Translations under genes and position numbers: made by a program
Notes under the pieces: model-generated
What the model was told of the DNA's origin: nothing
Databases searched by the model: none
What the model saw: only the letters and a program-made list of their open reading frames with translations
Shown: positions 14,298-25,482 of the stretch, piece by piece
How positions within the stretch are numbered: position 1 is the stretch's first letter
How the letters are laid out: each line of letters opens with the position of its first letter
Assembly (NCBI GenBank): GCA_002104945.1
Contig: MCFH01000044.1
Span: forward strand, 310,001-374,000
Direction of reading: 5' to 3'
Origin: Piromyces finnis
Taxonomy: Eukaryota > Neocallimastigomycota > Neocallimastigomycetes > Neocallimastigales > Neocallimastigaceae
DNA length: 64,000 nucleotides

Positions 14298-16829
14298 ATG
14301 GAAAACAAAATTTCATATGAAGAAAAAAGAAAAGAATTAAAGGATATAATTAAAAATAACAACAAAACTGGATTTGTAAATTATATTATTGAAAATGATA
14401 CTAATTTAAGCGAATTAAATAATAATGAATTTGATATATTAATTTATGCCATTGAAAATGAAGCTTCATTAAAAATCATTGATTTTATTATAAATCAGGA
14501 TTATTATAAATATTTAAATTATTCTATATATATACATCAAATAGAAAAAGTCCCACTTTTTTCAGCAATTCTTAATAATAGATTTGAAGTGAGTGATTTA
14601 CTCTTGAAAAATAAAGCAGATATCAATTATAGCATTAATAATAAAAATGATGGTGATATTATTAGTTATTTATATAAACATAAGAAACTATGTAATAAAA
14701 ATCTAAATTATATTTTATGTCATGGGTATAATACCTATTATTTATTTAATATAAATAGTGATTTAATCCCTAAATTTATTAAATCATATAAAAATACCTT
14801 TTTAAAGATAATATTTAAACATTATATTTTTGATAATAGTTTTATTTTAAATTTATTAAAATTATATAAAAATAGTATTTCTATATCAAAACTTCAATTA
14901 GAAAATTCTATTATAAAAGAAAGAAATAAATTAAGAATTAATGATTATACCTATGAATGTTATTATCGTGATGCTGCAAAAGAAAATAATAACGAAGCTA
15001 TCAAGATTTTCTTTGAAAATGATAATAGTGAACTAAATATTATTTTTCGTAGAATAAATTTATATGATATTTTGGAAAGAGCTATCAAATTAAATGATTA
15101 TCAATTTGTTCAACATGTGTTATGGTATGACTCTTTCAGTTTTAAAAATATTATTTCTGAAAAAAATTTTTTAGAAATTAGTAGAAACAAAAATATGAAT
15201 ATCATGATACTTCTAATTGAAAAAGTTTTATCACTTTCTTCGTTAAAGCCAGAAAGAGAGAAAAAGTATAATTTAGAATTAGATAAAGGGCTGGTTTCGG
15301 AAACAAAAGAATTATCTAATATTAATGATAATAAGATGAAAGTATTGTCTGAAAAAAAACAAGCAAGTCATTATTTGAATTTAATATTAAATATGGCTAT
15401 AGAAAGTAAATATATATCCTTAGTGAAATACTTACTAGAAAGCGAAAAATACAACAAATATATCGATATAAATTCTAATAATGAAAATAATGAATTTCCA
15501 ATAATAACTGCATTTTATTCCAACTCAATTGAAATATTTAAATATTTATTAGAAAAAGGAGCTAATCCTAATACAAAAAATAAAAATGGTTCATCATTAA
15601 TATCCTTAATTATTGATAGATATAATTATAATATCAAATTTATTGAATATTTATTTGATAAATATGTGAATATTAATGTGAAGGATTCTAGTGGAAATTA
15701 TCCATTAATAAAAGCTATTAATAAGAATGATTTTAATAGTATTGTTTTGTTAATAAAATATGGTATTAAAAATAATATTGATATGAATGTTTTTGATGTT
15801 AATGGTAATACTCCATTAACACTTTCCTACAAAATTGAAAATATGGATATCTTCAAATTTCTAATAAAATATTTAAAAATTAATGAAAAAGACAATAACG
15901 GAAATAGTGTATTATATTATGCTATCATAAATAATGATTTAGAAACAGCCAAATTTCTAATAAGTAATGGAGCTGATATTAATATTATAGATAAATATGG
16001 CAATTCAGCATTTGATATTTCTCTTAGTAAATGCCCTGAATTAGTATCAATTCTAATTAATAATAAAAATCTCCTATTAAATAAACCAAACATAAGAGGT
16101 GAGACACCTCTATTATCTATTATTAAAAGTATTAATACTTCTATCGAAAAAGAAAAAGTAAATATATCACAATATTATTTAAATATAAATTTTAAAATTG
16201 CCAGTTTAATCGAAAGAGGATCAGATGTTAATATAACAGACAAAGAAGGAAATTCACCTTTGGTTTATGCTATTCAAAAGAAATCATTGTCTGTGGTAAT
16301 GCAATTAATCAAAAGTGGTGCTAATGTTAACTTTTTTATTCGAAATCGTAATCAATCCATTTTAATGTATGCGATTGAACTTAATCGAATAGATATTGTT
16401 AAGTTTTTAATTAAATATGGTGCCAATACAAATTTCAGAAGTGACAATGATATTAAAGTATTGATCAATTCATCAAAAGCTGGTAGAACTAAAATGTTTG
16501 AATATTTAGTAAAAAATAATATTAATGATTTCACAAGTGAAATTATTAATAAAGTTATATCAGAAAATAGACTTGATTTATTAACTATTTTAATAAATAA
16601 TAATTTCAATATTAATCTAAAAGATAAAAATGGAAATACCCCATTAGTATATGCTTTACAATTTCGAAATATTGAAATTACAGAATATTTAATTAATCAT
16701 GGTGCTGATTGTCATAATATTAATGAAAATGATGAAACCATTGATAATATTAACTATAAGTATTATTATGAATATGGATTAAAAGATTCTTATAAGACTA
16801 TCTATAAACTAATTAATAATTATAGGTAA
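14298..16829 (+). CDS. Large ankyrin-repeat protein (843 aa, intronless)
   Basis: A single uninterrupted ORF starts at the first ATG of the frame. From about residue 390 to the end it is tandem ankyrin repeats of about 33 residues, with the consensus D-x-x-G-N-(S/T)-P-L-x-x-A-I then a second helix ending L(I/L)-x-x-G-A-(D/N)-x-N. The N-terminal third contains weaker, degenerate repeats (for example FSAILNNRFEVSDLLLKNKA), interrupted by a Lys/Asn-rich stretch near residues 315-355. No signal peptide, membrane segment or catalytic domain is visible. Ankyrin arrays bind other proteins; the partner is unknown. It converges with another intronless ankyrin gene, and the two may come from one lineage-expanded family. 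The 73-residue minus-strand frame at its start is a shadow. Confidence 0.9.
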   Translation: MENKISYEEKRKELKDIIKNNNKTGFVNYIIENDTNLSELNNNEFDILIYAIENEASLKIIDFIINQDYYKYLNYSIYIHQIEKVPLFSAILNNRFEVSDLLLKNKADINYSINNKNDGDIISYLYKHKKLCNKNLNYILCHGYNTYYLFNINSDLIPKFIKSYKNTFLKIIFKHYIFDNSFILNLLKLYKNSISISKLQLENSIIKERNKLRINDYTYECYYRDAAKENNNEAIKIFFENDNSELNIIFRRINLYDILERAIKLNDYQFVQHVLWYDSFSFKNIISEKNFLEISRNKNMNIMILLIEKVLSLSSLKPEREKKYNLELDKGLVSETKELSNINDNKMKVLSEKKQASHYLNLILNMAIESKYISLVKYLLESEKYNKYIDINSNNENNEFPIITAFYSNSIEIFKYLLEKGANPNTKNKNGSSLISLIIDRYNYNIKFIEYLFDKYVNINVKDSSGNYPLIKAINKNDFNSIVLLIKYGIKNNIDMNVFDVNGNTPLTLSYKIENMDIFKFLIKYLKINEKDNNGNSVLYYAIINNDLETAKFLISNGADINIIDKYGNSAFDISLSKCPELVSILINNKNLLLNKPNIRGETPLLSIIKSINTSIEKEKVNISQYYLNINFKIASLIERGSDVNITDKEGNSPLVYAIQKKSLSVVMQLIKSGANVNFFIRNRNQSILMYAIELNRIDIVKFLIKYGANTNFRSDNDIKVLINSSKAGRTKMFEYLVKNNINDFTSEIINKVISENRLDLLTILINNNFNINLKDKNGNTPLVYALQFRNIEITEYLINHGADCHNINENDETIDNINYKYYYEYGLKDSYKTIYKLINNYR

Positions 16830-17500
16830 AATTTTTTATTATCTATATTATCAATTTATCCTATATAAATACTGTAAAAAGTCAATATAAATTAAATATT
16901 TTCACAATATATTATTTATTAAATGAACAAATTATTTATATTGATTAAACTCATAATTTTTTTTTTTTTACTATAAAAGGCTTTTATGAAATAAAAAAAC
17001 TTTTTTTTTTTTTAATTTAATTAAAAAGATAAAATATTACTTTATAGTTTATAATATATATAATGTATATATGTATATAATGTAAATAAAACAAACAAAC
17101 AAATAATAAATAAAATCATTATCTTATAAACATCAATATTATAATAATTTAAGGAAAATTTTAGTTATATGAAAATAGATAATACCACCATTAAGATAAT
17201 CCTAATAGATGGTTAATATGTACTACAGTAGAAAAAAAAAAAAAAAAAAAAAAAAAAAGAAAATTTTTTTTAATTAAAATTATTTTATCATTGCAAAGAA
17301 TGAAAAAAAAAAAAAAAAAAAAAAATCCCATTTCAATAAATTAAAATTATATTAAAAAAATTTAAGTAGTATTGATTTTTTATTCAGATTATTGATGTAT
17401 TAAATTTTTTATGTATTTTATTACTGTTACCATTAGGCAATAATAAATAATAATTTATTATATTTATTATATAATAATTTAATAATTATTGATTATTTAA
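16830..17500. other. Convergent spacer between two ankyrin genes
   Basis: This 671-bp region holds the two 3' UTRs. It is marked by several poly-A/T runs, the longest near 17230-17258 and 17304-17325. No coding or RNA feature was recognised. Confidence 0.6.
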
Positions 17501-20500
17501 TTATAGACCACAAATTGAATGATAATTGTTATTGTTAATTATCATTTTAGCAGTATTTCCTTCAAGGTTTTTAATGTCTTTGTTTGATTTACACTTAATT
17601 AAATACTCTGCCATATATTTATTATTGATTTTGCATGCAAGAATAAGTGATGTATCACCATTTTTATTGACAATATCAATGTCGGCATTATGATCAAGAA
17701 GATATTTCATCATTGAATAATTGCAATTATTAATAGTGATTTGAAGAGCAGAGGATTTGTCTATAAAATTACGAGCATTTATATCTGCACCGAAATCAAT
17801 TAAAAGTTTAACAACATTAACAATATCGTTTTGACATGCTAAAATCAGTGGAGTATTTCCCTCTCGGTTTGCTAAATTTACATTTGCTTTTCCTTGAGTA
17901 ATTAAGTCTTTTATGATGATAGCATTTTGATAATGCTGACATGCCATAGTTAAAGCTGTATCTTTACGAATGTTATCTTGAATATTTAAATCAGCACCCT
18001 TTTTTATTAATAGATTAATTATTTCTCGATTGGGTTCCTGAATTGCTAACATAATTGCAGTTTGATGATTATGATTAACAATATTAATATCAGCATTTTG
18101 ATTAATTAATATTTGAGCAACGTCTTCATTAGCATTTTGACAGGCATACATCAAGGGAGTAAATCCTTTATTATTTTGAATATTTATATCACTATGATAT
18201 TGAAGAAAAATCTTTACAATATATATTATAACATCCTTCTTTTGACTCTTATGACTACATATGTAATGCATAGCCGTATTACCATCATTATCTTGATAAT
18301 TTATATTTAGTTTCAATTTATCTTTATTGTGTTCTTTCAATTCTAAAAATTTACGAATATATTCTGCATTTAGAAATATAGTAGAATAAATAAAAAGATT
18401 ATGAAGAATTTCTAATGGTAAAGAATCAATATTATTATTTATATCAAATGGATATTCTCCAATAACAATTTGTTTATACTGTGATAAACACTCTTTTTGA
18501 TATTCTAAAATAGAGATTTTTTGTTCTAAGGAAGTTACTAAATCTTCACAAGTATTAATACATGAATTTGAAATTAAATTTAATATACTATTATCTTTTC
18601 TGAAAGCAATTTTGTTATTATTTTTTCTGATACCTAAGTTTTCATGATATTTCTTATCCTCTTTCCCTTTTTCCTTTTCAACATTTTCTTCTATCGAAAA
18701 TTTTTTGAATCTATCTTCTAAAGTACATTTATTACTATTATCATTAATAAGCGTTTTTAGATACGTGATTTCATAGTCAATCGCAGTACTTAAAAAAATA
18801 GTATTGCCGTTACGTTTAAGTATCTTGTATGGTGACATGAAAAAGTCATCTTCATCTAATATATCCAATTTTTTTTTATATTCTAAAAATTGAATAATAA
18901 TAGGATTGAGATCTTTATTACAAGCAATATGTAATGCAGTTTGATGATAATTATTTTTTAGATAAATATTTGCATTATATTGAAGTAGCAAACTTACCAC
19001 ACTTCCTAAAGCATTTTCACATGCAATCATTAATGGGGTTTCTCCATGAACTGTTTGATTATTAATATCAATATCTTTAGTATCCAAAAGTAACTTGATG
19101 ATTTGAAGATTACCATACATACATGCAATAGAAAGTGCAGTATAGCCTTCATTATTCCTAATATTAGGATCTGCATGATGATCTAAAAGAAGGGTTACCA
19201 CTTCTGGTAATTCATTTTTACATGCCATCATCAATGGTGTATGTGCATTTTGACATATTTCATTTGGATTAGAGCCGTGTTCTAATAAAGATTGAATTAC
19301 TGATAAATCATTATGACGATTATAATAACAAATTGCAACAAACAACGCTGTATTTCTACATTCGCTAATAATAGTAGTATCTGCGTGATAACGAAGGCAT
19401 ACATCAATGAGATATGAATTACCTAATTGACTAGCAATAATTAATGGAGTGTCACCATTGGTTTCACGTAAGTTTATATCAATATCTGGACATTTTTGTA
19501 GAAACAACTCAGCATAGTAAGAATTACTAAAAATACAGGCTTGTAAAAAAGCATGCTCAAGCTGACTTTTACTAAATTCATCTATATTATCCCCGTTAGG
19601 TTGAATATCAGTCATTACTGTAATATAGTCATCATAAGTTTCAACAAATGATACTATATCATCATCATAATCATAAATCTCATATTGTTTTATTGCATTT
19701 ATTAAGATTTCATACACTTCTTCTTTATCAACCTTATTAGAATTATTAAGAATATAAAGCAAAGAATTACCATAATTATCTTTCACAAATATATCTGCAC
19801 CATAATCAATTAATAATTTAATTATTTTATTATTATTAACTTTATCTGAATTAATTAGATGAACAAGTGCACACATATCATTATTAGATTTTAAGTTTAC
19901 ATTTGCTCCATAACTTAATAATTCTCTAACGATATCAATATTATTCTTTAAACAAGCATCAATAAGTGGGGTTGAATAGTCACATATTAGATTTGGATTA
20001 GCTCCATTTTGAAGAAGAATTTTTACAGTATTAAGTTTATTGGATTTACAAGCTTGAACAAGTGGATATAAACCGATAGAATTAGGACGATTAATGTCTA
20101 TATTGTACTTAATAAATAATTTTAAGCTTTCTTCATTTCCTAAATTACTACATGCCATTATAAAAGGATTAAAGCGATTATAGCCCTTTTCCTCATACAT
20201 ATTAACTTTTTTATCAAGTAAAATTTTAATTAAATTTATATTGCTAAAATAAACTGCATAATAAAGAGGGAAATCCTCATTTAAATTTTTGGCATTATAA
20301 TTTATGTGATCTTCATGCTCCATGACAAAAGCATCAATAATTTTTGTATTATTATCTTTGCAAGCAATTAGAAAAGGTGTATTACCTTCATTATTTACTG
20401 TATCTATATTTATTCCTTTAATAGATAAAAGTTTATTTACAATATCTAAATTTTGTAATTTGCACGCAAGAGAAAGAGCACTATCACCATTATTATTTAT

Positions 20501-22171
20501 ATGATTAAAATCTATTGAACGAGAAAGTAAAAGATCAATGATTTCTAGGTTTCCACTTTTGCAAGCAATAATCAATGCATTTTCATTATCATTATTAACA
20601 TTATTAATATTTGCGCCATGATCAAGAATATAGTTAAGTGTAGATTTAACCTTTTTATTTCTTTTATTTTTTGGGTAACATAGAATATTAATAAGAGAAT
20701 CTCCTTTATTATTTTTTTCATTGATATTAGCTTTATTGAGCAAAAGAATACGAATCATTTCTTGATCCTTAGCATAATGTAACCCTGTACAATATAGTTT
20801 ATTTTTATGGTGTACATCTGAATGATATTCCAAAAGAAGTTCCATTATTTCTTGATTTTGATTTTGACATGCTAGTATAAATGGAGTATTACCATCATCA
20901 TCTTCAGCAGAAACATCAGCCTGATTTTCTAATAAAATTCTAACAGTATCAATTCGATCATTCAATACAGCAATGTGTAATGGGGTATAACTTTTATCGT
21001 TAGTAATATTGATATTAGACTGATACTCTAATAATAGTTTTACTAATTCAGGATTATTATTTTGGCATGCGAGACAAAGCTCTGTATCTCCATTTCTATT
21101 TTTATGATTCATTTTAACTTCATTAGTTTGTAATAAAAGTCTGGCAGTATGAATATAATCATTTTCACAAGCTAATAATAATGGAGTATTTTTATTAGAA
21201 TTACTTCTATTAACATCAGCTTTATAGGTTAAAAGAATGGAAGCTAATTCAAAATTACCATTGCGACAAGCATACATTAATGAAGTATAACCCATATCAT
21301 CTTCAATGTCAATATCAACTCTAGAGTATTCTTGTGTAATAAGGTCTTTCAATTTCTTATTAGAAATTTCTATTTTATTTTTACCAAAGGAAATCAACCC
21401 AATAATAAAGTTATTATTAAATATTAAACTTGAAAGTAATTGGTTCAAAAGTTTAAGTTCATTTGTTTCAATTAAATACATTAAAATAGACTTTCCTTCA
21501 TTATCTTGAAGGTTCACATTTGCATTATGTTCTAAAAAATTTAATAGATAGTATTTTGTCATCAGTTGATTTTTAATAAGATAGAGAAAAGAAGTTTCTT
21601 CCATATTGTTAATGTAATTGACATCAGCCCCACATTTCAATAAAAGTTTAAAAATATTTTTATTATTAGCAAGAACTGCTTCAGTAAGTGGTGTGTTTCC
21701 ATTATATTGATTAAAATTTATATTAATGTAATGGTTAATTAATTCTTCTATTATTTTTTGCGATTTATTATTTTTAATTGCATAAATAAGGGGGTTATCA
21801 TCACTCTTAAATAAATTTAAATCAATATCATCTTCTATCAAAAGTTGTTGTACATTTTGTATTCTATTCTCTCTAATTTCGTAAAGAAGTTTTTTATTAA
21901 GTATAATTTTCTTTTTTAATAATTCTACATCCTCTTCTGTTATTATTTTTTTATTATTAATAGTTGAAAAATTTTTAAGTAAAGCATGTATTTTTTCAAT
22001 GGAATAATTTTGTTCAAGAGCCTTCTTTAATGGATTAACATCTAAATTGATTGTAGCTAAATCAATGCGTTGTTTTCTTAAATAATTTTTAATATGATTT
22101 GGGGGTTTATCTAATATATTATCCAATTTATTTATTATTCTTCTTATACTTCGTATATTTGAATTTTGCAT
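17501..22171 (-). CDS. Giant ankyrin-repeat protein (1556 aa, intronless)
   Basis: A single ORF of 1556 residues begins at 22171, directly after a run of 25 A residues. Residues about 1-130 are a basic helical N-terminus without clear repeats (MQNSNIRSIRRIINKL). From about 130 onward there is a very long ankyrin array with near-canonical units such as NGDTELCLACQNNNPELV and EGNTPLILACQNDIVNVV. Two less regular stretches interrupt it. One is acidic, near residues 825-850 (YDYDDDIVSFVE). The other, near 1120-1290, includes a Lys/Glu-rich linker and a helical segment around LPLEILHNLFIY. No kinase, death, SOCS or membrane domain is visible. It is a protein-binding scaffold by family; location and partners are unknown. 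A small hydrophobic ORF on the other strand at 18113-18310 is a shadow. Confidence 0.92.
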   Translation of the reverse strand: MQNSNIRSIRRIINKLDNILDKPPNHIKNYLRKQRIDLATINLDVNPLKKALEQNYSIEKIHALLKNFSTINNKKIITEEDVELLKKKIILNKKLLYEIRENRIQNVQQLLIEDDIDLNLFKSDDNPLIYAIKNNKSQKIIEELINHYININFNQYNGNTPLTEAVLANNKNIFKLLLKCGADVNYINNMEETSFLYLIKNQLMTKYYLLNFLEHNANVNLQDNEGKSILMYLIETNELKLLNQLLSSLIFNNNFIIGLISFGKNKIEISNKKLKDLITQEYSRVDIDIEDDMGYTSLMYACRNGNFELASILLTYKADVNRSNSNKNTPLLLACENDYIHTARLLLQTNEVKMNHKNRNGDTELCLACQNNNPELVKLLLEYQSNINITNDKSYTPLHIAVLNDRIDTVRILLENQADVSAEDDDGNTPFILACQNQNQEIMELLLEYHSDVHHKNKLYCTGLHYAKDQEMIRILLLNKANINEKNNKGDSLINILCYPKNKRNKKVKSTLNYILDHGANINNVNNDNENALIIACKSGNLEIIDLLLSRSIDFNHINNNGDSALSLACKLQNLDIVNKLLSIKGINIDTVNNEGNTPFLIACKDNNTKIIDAFVMEHEDHINYNAKNLNEDFPLYYAVYFSNINLIKILLDKKVNMYEEKGYNRFNPFIMACSNLGNEESLKLFIKYNIDINRPNSIGLYPLVQACKSNKLNTVKILLQNGANPNLICDYSTPLIDACLKNNIDIVRELLSYGANVNLKSNNDMCALVHLINSDKVNNNKIIKLLIDYGADIFVKDNYGNSLLYILNNSNKVDKEEVYEILINAIKQYEIYDYDDDIVSFVETYDDYITVMTDIQPNGDNIDEFSKSQLEHAFLQACIFSNSYYAELFLQKCPDIDINLRETNGDTPLIIASQLGNSYLIDVCLRYHADTTIISECRNTALFVAICYYNRHNDLSVIQSLLEHGSNPNEICQNAHTPLMMACKNELPEVVTLLLDHHADPNIRNNEGYTALSIACMYGNLQIIKLLLDTKDIDINNQTVHGETPLMIACENALGSVVSLLLQYNANIYLKNNYHQTALHIACNKDLNPIIIQFLEYKKKLDILDEDDFFMSPYKILKRNGNTIFLSTAIDYEITYLKTLINDNSNKCTLEDRFKKFSIEENVEKEKGKEDKKYHENLGIRKNNNKIAFRKDNSILNLISNSCINTCEDLVTSLEQKISILEYQKECLSQYKQIVIGEYPFDINNNIDSLPLEILHNLFIYSTIFLNAEYIRKFLELKEHNKDKLKLNINYQDNDGNTAMHYICSHKSQKKDVIIYIVKIFLQYHSDINIQNNKGFTPLMYACQNANEDVAQILINQNADINIVNHNHQTAIMLAIQEPNREIINLLIKKGADLNIQDNIRKDTALTMACQHYQNAIIIKDLITQGKANVNLANREGNTPLILACQNDIVNVVKLLIDFGADINARNFIDKSSALQITINNCNYSMMKYLLDHNADIDIVNKNGDTSLILACKINNKYMAEYLIKCKSNKDIKNLEGNTAKMIINNNNYHSICGL

Positions 22172-22196
22172 TTTTTTTTTTTTTTTTTTTTTTTTT
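22172..22196 (-). promoter_or_regulatory. 25-A leader abutting the ankyrin start codon
   Basis: On the coding strand 25 consecutive A residues run directly into the ATG at 22171. In the mRNA this would be a poly(A) 5' leader segment next to the start codon. An effect on translation is possible but is inference. Confidence 0.5.
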
Positions 22197-22493
22197 GAAT
22201 AAATAATAAATTATTTTAATAATTTAATAGAAGATAATAGTTAATAAGTATAACAACATAAATTTTATAACATTTATTTTTTAATTAATTATTTTATTTA
22301 TTCTTTTTTAATATAATTAAGGATAGATTATATAATATAGTTGATTCTTAATGTAAAAAAAAAATATTTTAATAGGGTATTAAATAAATATTATAAAATA
22401 AAAAAAAAAAAAGATAATTAAAAATATTTATGTATTTATGTAATATATAAAAATTGAAAATGTCTTTATTAATGTTTTATTAATGTTTCTAAA

Positions 22494-22527
<34 letters not shown>

Positions 22528-22920
22528 TAGAATAAAATAAAATATGATAATTGTTAATATTATTATTACATCATTACAATAGTTTAAACATTCTTTTCTG
22601 GTAAATTAAAATATAATTTATAAAATATACTTTTTTTTTAAACCATTGTAATGAAAATTATATACAATAATAATATTAATTAAAATGTTAATTGCTAAAA
22701 TAATATTACTTTTATTTTATTTTGTTTTATTTCTATTTATTTTATAATGCAAATTTTTTTTTTTTACTTTTATATTTTATCTTCGGTTATTATATTATTA
22801 TTATTATTATTTTTTCTTTTAACTTATTCTTTCGTTAATTTATTTTTTTATTCGTTTAATCTGTTTTAATTTTTATTTCTTTCTCTTTCTCTCTCTCTCT
22901 CTCTCTCTTTTTTTTTTTTT
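22197..22920. other. AT-rich spacer with poly-A and CT repeat
   Basis: This region joins the 3' end of the USP-like gene to the 5' side of the giant ankyrin gene, both on the minus strand. It has an A run at about 22501-22527 and a CT-rich microsatellite at about 22880-22907 just past the USP-like stop. Nothing coding was seen. Confidence 0.6.
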
Positions 22921-25482
22921 TTAATAATGCTTTTTGAATTGTAAAACATAAAAGAGTAACGAGACACCTTCTGTTGGGAAGGAACCGACTAATAAGTCAA
23001 TGGGTATAATTTTTGAATCATCAATTTTGTACCATTGGTAATTATTGGCAATATGAGTATAAGCAATATATCTACCATCTTTTTGAGTAACAAAACCATG
23101 TAACTTATAAAATGTACTAGTACTTTCATTAATATATTCTGGGTGTACATGAGCACCCATATCAAGTTCCATTGGTATTCTAATAGGACGATTAAGAGAA
23201 CGTTTCATGCATCTTTCTCTACGAATAGGATTAAATGACATTTCCATGGTATAATTACCATCTCTAACGATAGAAAATACTAGAATCTCAGGAAGATGAA
23301 CAAATGATGTCAACCTTACAATATGACGATGAATACCATCTTGATCTATACAAGATTTACAATCGCAATTAAAGTCTGTTTTTTGATTACTAAATATAGT
23401 TGGGAATACATAATCACTTAATATTATTTCATCACCATCGTTAGATTGATTTTGAGTTCTAGATAAATTTATATCTTTTTTAATATGAAAAAAAATTAAA
23501 TTATTTTTATTATTTAATAAAATATTATAAAAATTTTTAATAAAGATATAATATACTATTATATATAATTTTTGATTTTAATAATATTTATTTTTATTTA
23601 CCATTGTTATTTAAAGTTATAGAAGGAATTTCACATGTTTTCATTGTATTATTATTTAATCGGCTTTCAACATTTAAAGAATCTGAAGAATCATTTTTAT
23701 TTAAATCAACTTGAAATACTGGTAAATGATTAAGCTCCTCTCTCATGATATCAATAAAAGAAATTTCATACTTATTTTTAGCTTTTATTTCCTTAGAAAG
23801 AAGAAGTGGAAAGAATCTACAATATTTCATAACTGATTTCTGCGATTTCTTATGACAAATAGAACACATATCTCTGCAAATGATAGTTGCTTGACATCGT
23901 GATCGTAATCTAGTGCCAACTAAAATTTTATCTAGGAGAACACGAGTGAATTCTGAAGAATAATTACAACGAGTCATATTTTCTACTATTAATGATCCAG
24001 AAGAAGTTTTCTGTATATCTTGAACAATACCACTAAAATAGTCAATGAATGGATCCTGTATTGAAGAAAATAATGTTTTTATTAATGAAGCTGGATTTAC
24101 TGTATGCTGATTGACACTATTACTATTTAAAAAGGCTAATAATTTTGGATCATTTTCATTAAGTTTTATAATTTCATTCAAAGTATTATCATCACTTTGG
24201 ATAATTTGCAATAATTTATATAATTCGCGTTGAGCGTCATTTAACATACAATTATATCTGTTAAGTTGAAAATTTTTACATTAAATAATATTATTTATTA
24301 TTTATTTTTTTATTATATATATAATATATAATATTAATTATATTATAAGAAATAAAGAAAACATATAATGAATTTATTTATTATATCAGTATATTAGTTT
24401 TAGATTTATTAAATATTATAAATCTTTCTACTATAAGTTAATTTATCTTATTTCTTTTTCTTTTTTTTTTTTTTTATCTTACCTTGGAAAATCAGTTTCT
24501 ACTCCTGGTAAGTTACATACTACTTGAAGTGTAGAGGTAATCCAACAGCAACGTTCATTTTCTATATCAGACTCTGTTTGATAAGAAGGTTCATTCTTTG
24601 ATTGCTTATTTTTTGTAAAATAAACTTTATAGTTTTGGAGTTTATTAGAATTAGAATCCTTATTGGTTGTGATATCATCAGAATGATTGATGGAATTATT
24701 ATTATTACTATTTGTTGAAAGATCATCTAATAATACATCCCTTGATCTAATTTCCGTAATAACACAATCATCTTCATCTGATAATAATAATTCTTCTCTT
24801 TTGATATTTTCATTAATTCTATTCATATATACAGAATCGATCGGTCTAATATAATCATTACGAGTATTAAATACAGATTCAAGAATAAGAACATCAATAT
24901 CATCGTATTCATGTTCACATACAGCTGGTACATTTTCTAAGTCTAATAAAGGCACATTATTAATACCTGTAGCAGGTGAAAAATGCTGTGAGAAACCACA
25001 ACTTCCATTACATTTAAATAAATGATCATGTGATGTTGACACTTGAGGAAAGGGTACAGGACTTGGAGGAGAAACAATAATCTCTGGTATTTTCATAGAA
25101 CTATTATCAGAAGTGAAATGGGGGTGTAAATAAGTATCTATTTGATTAAAATTCGTTGAATTAACAGTTAAATGTTTACTATTTTCATTATTACTGTTAT
25201 TGGTAGTATTATTACTACTATCCTTTCCTATTTTTAAGTCTTTATATATTTTGGAAATCTTTTTTTTCAATTTATATTTCTTATCTTTTTTATCTTTAAT
25301 ATCCTTGCTTTCCTTATTATCTTTACTTTCTTTATTATCCTTATTCACTATAAATAATAAATAAAAATTTTATATAAAAAATATAAATAAGGAAATATAA
25401 ATTATTTTTTCATTATTAATTTTATTATTATTTTAATGACTTATATATATATTTATTATAGATTTATATATCTATACTTACT
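22921..25482 (-). CDS. Divergent ubiquitin-specific-protease-like protein, probable pseudoenzyme
   Basis: Exons 25482 (one base), 25347-24483, 24257-23602 and 23474-22921 join in frame to 691 residues. The ATG appears split: A before a perfect GTAAGT donor, TG after the acceptor. If that model is wrong, the first in-exon Met is near residue 84. The N-terminus is Lys/Asp/Ser/Asn-rich. A USP Cys box is seen at about 268 (CCWITSTLQ, compare C-Y-x-N-S-x-LQ). A zinc-binding fingers region follows (CRDMCSICHK, then NCDCKSC) with HLPEILVFSIVRDGNY, and last a His box reading DGRYIAYTH...WYKIDD. The usual GHYxAY His is Arg (about 642), while the Asp is kept. USPs cleave ubiquitin from proteins; loss of the His suggests a binding or pseudoenzyme role (inference). 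Confidence 0.7.
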
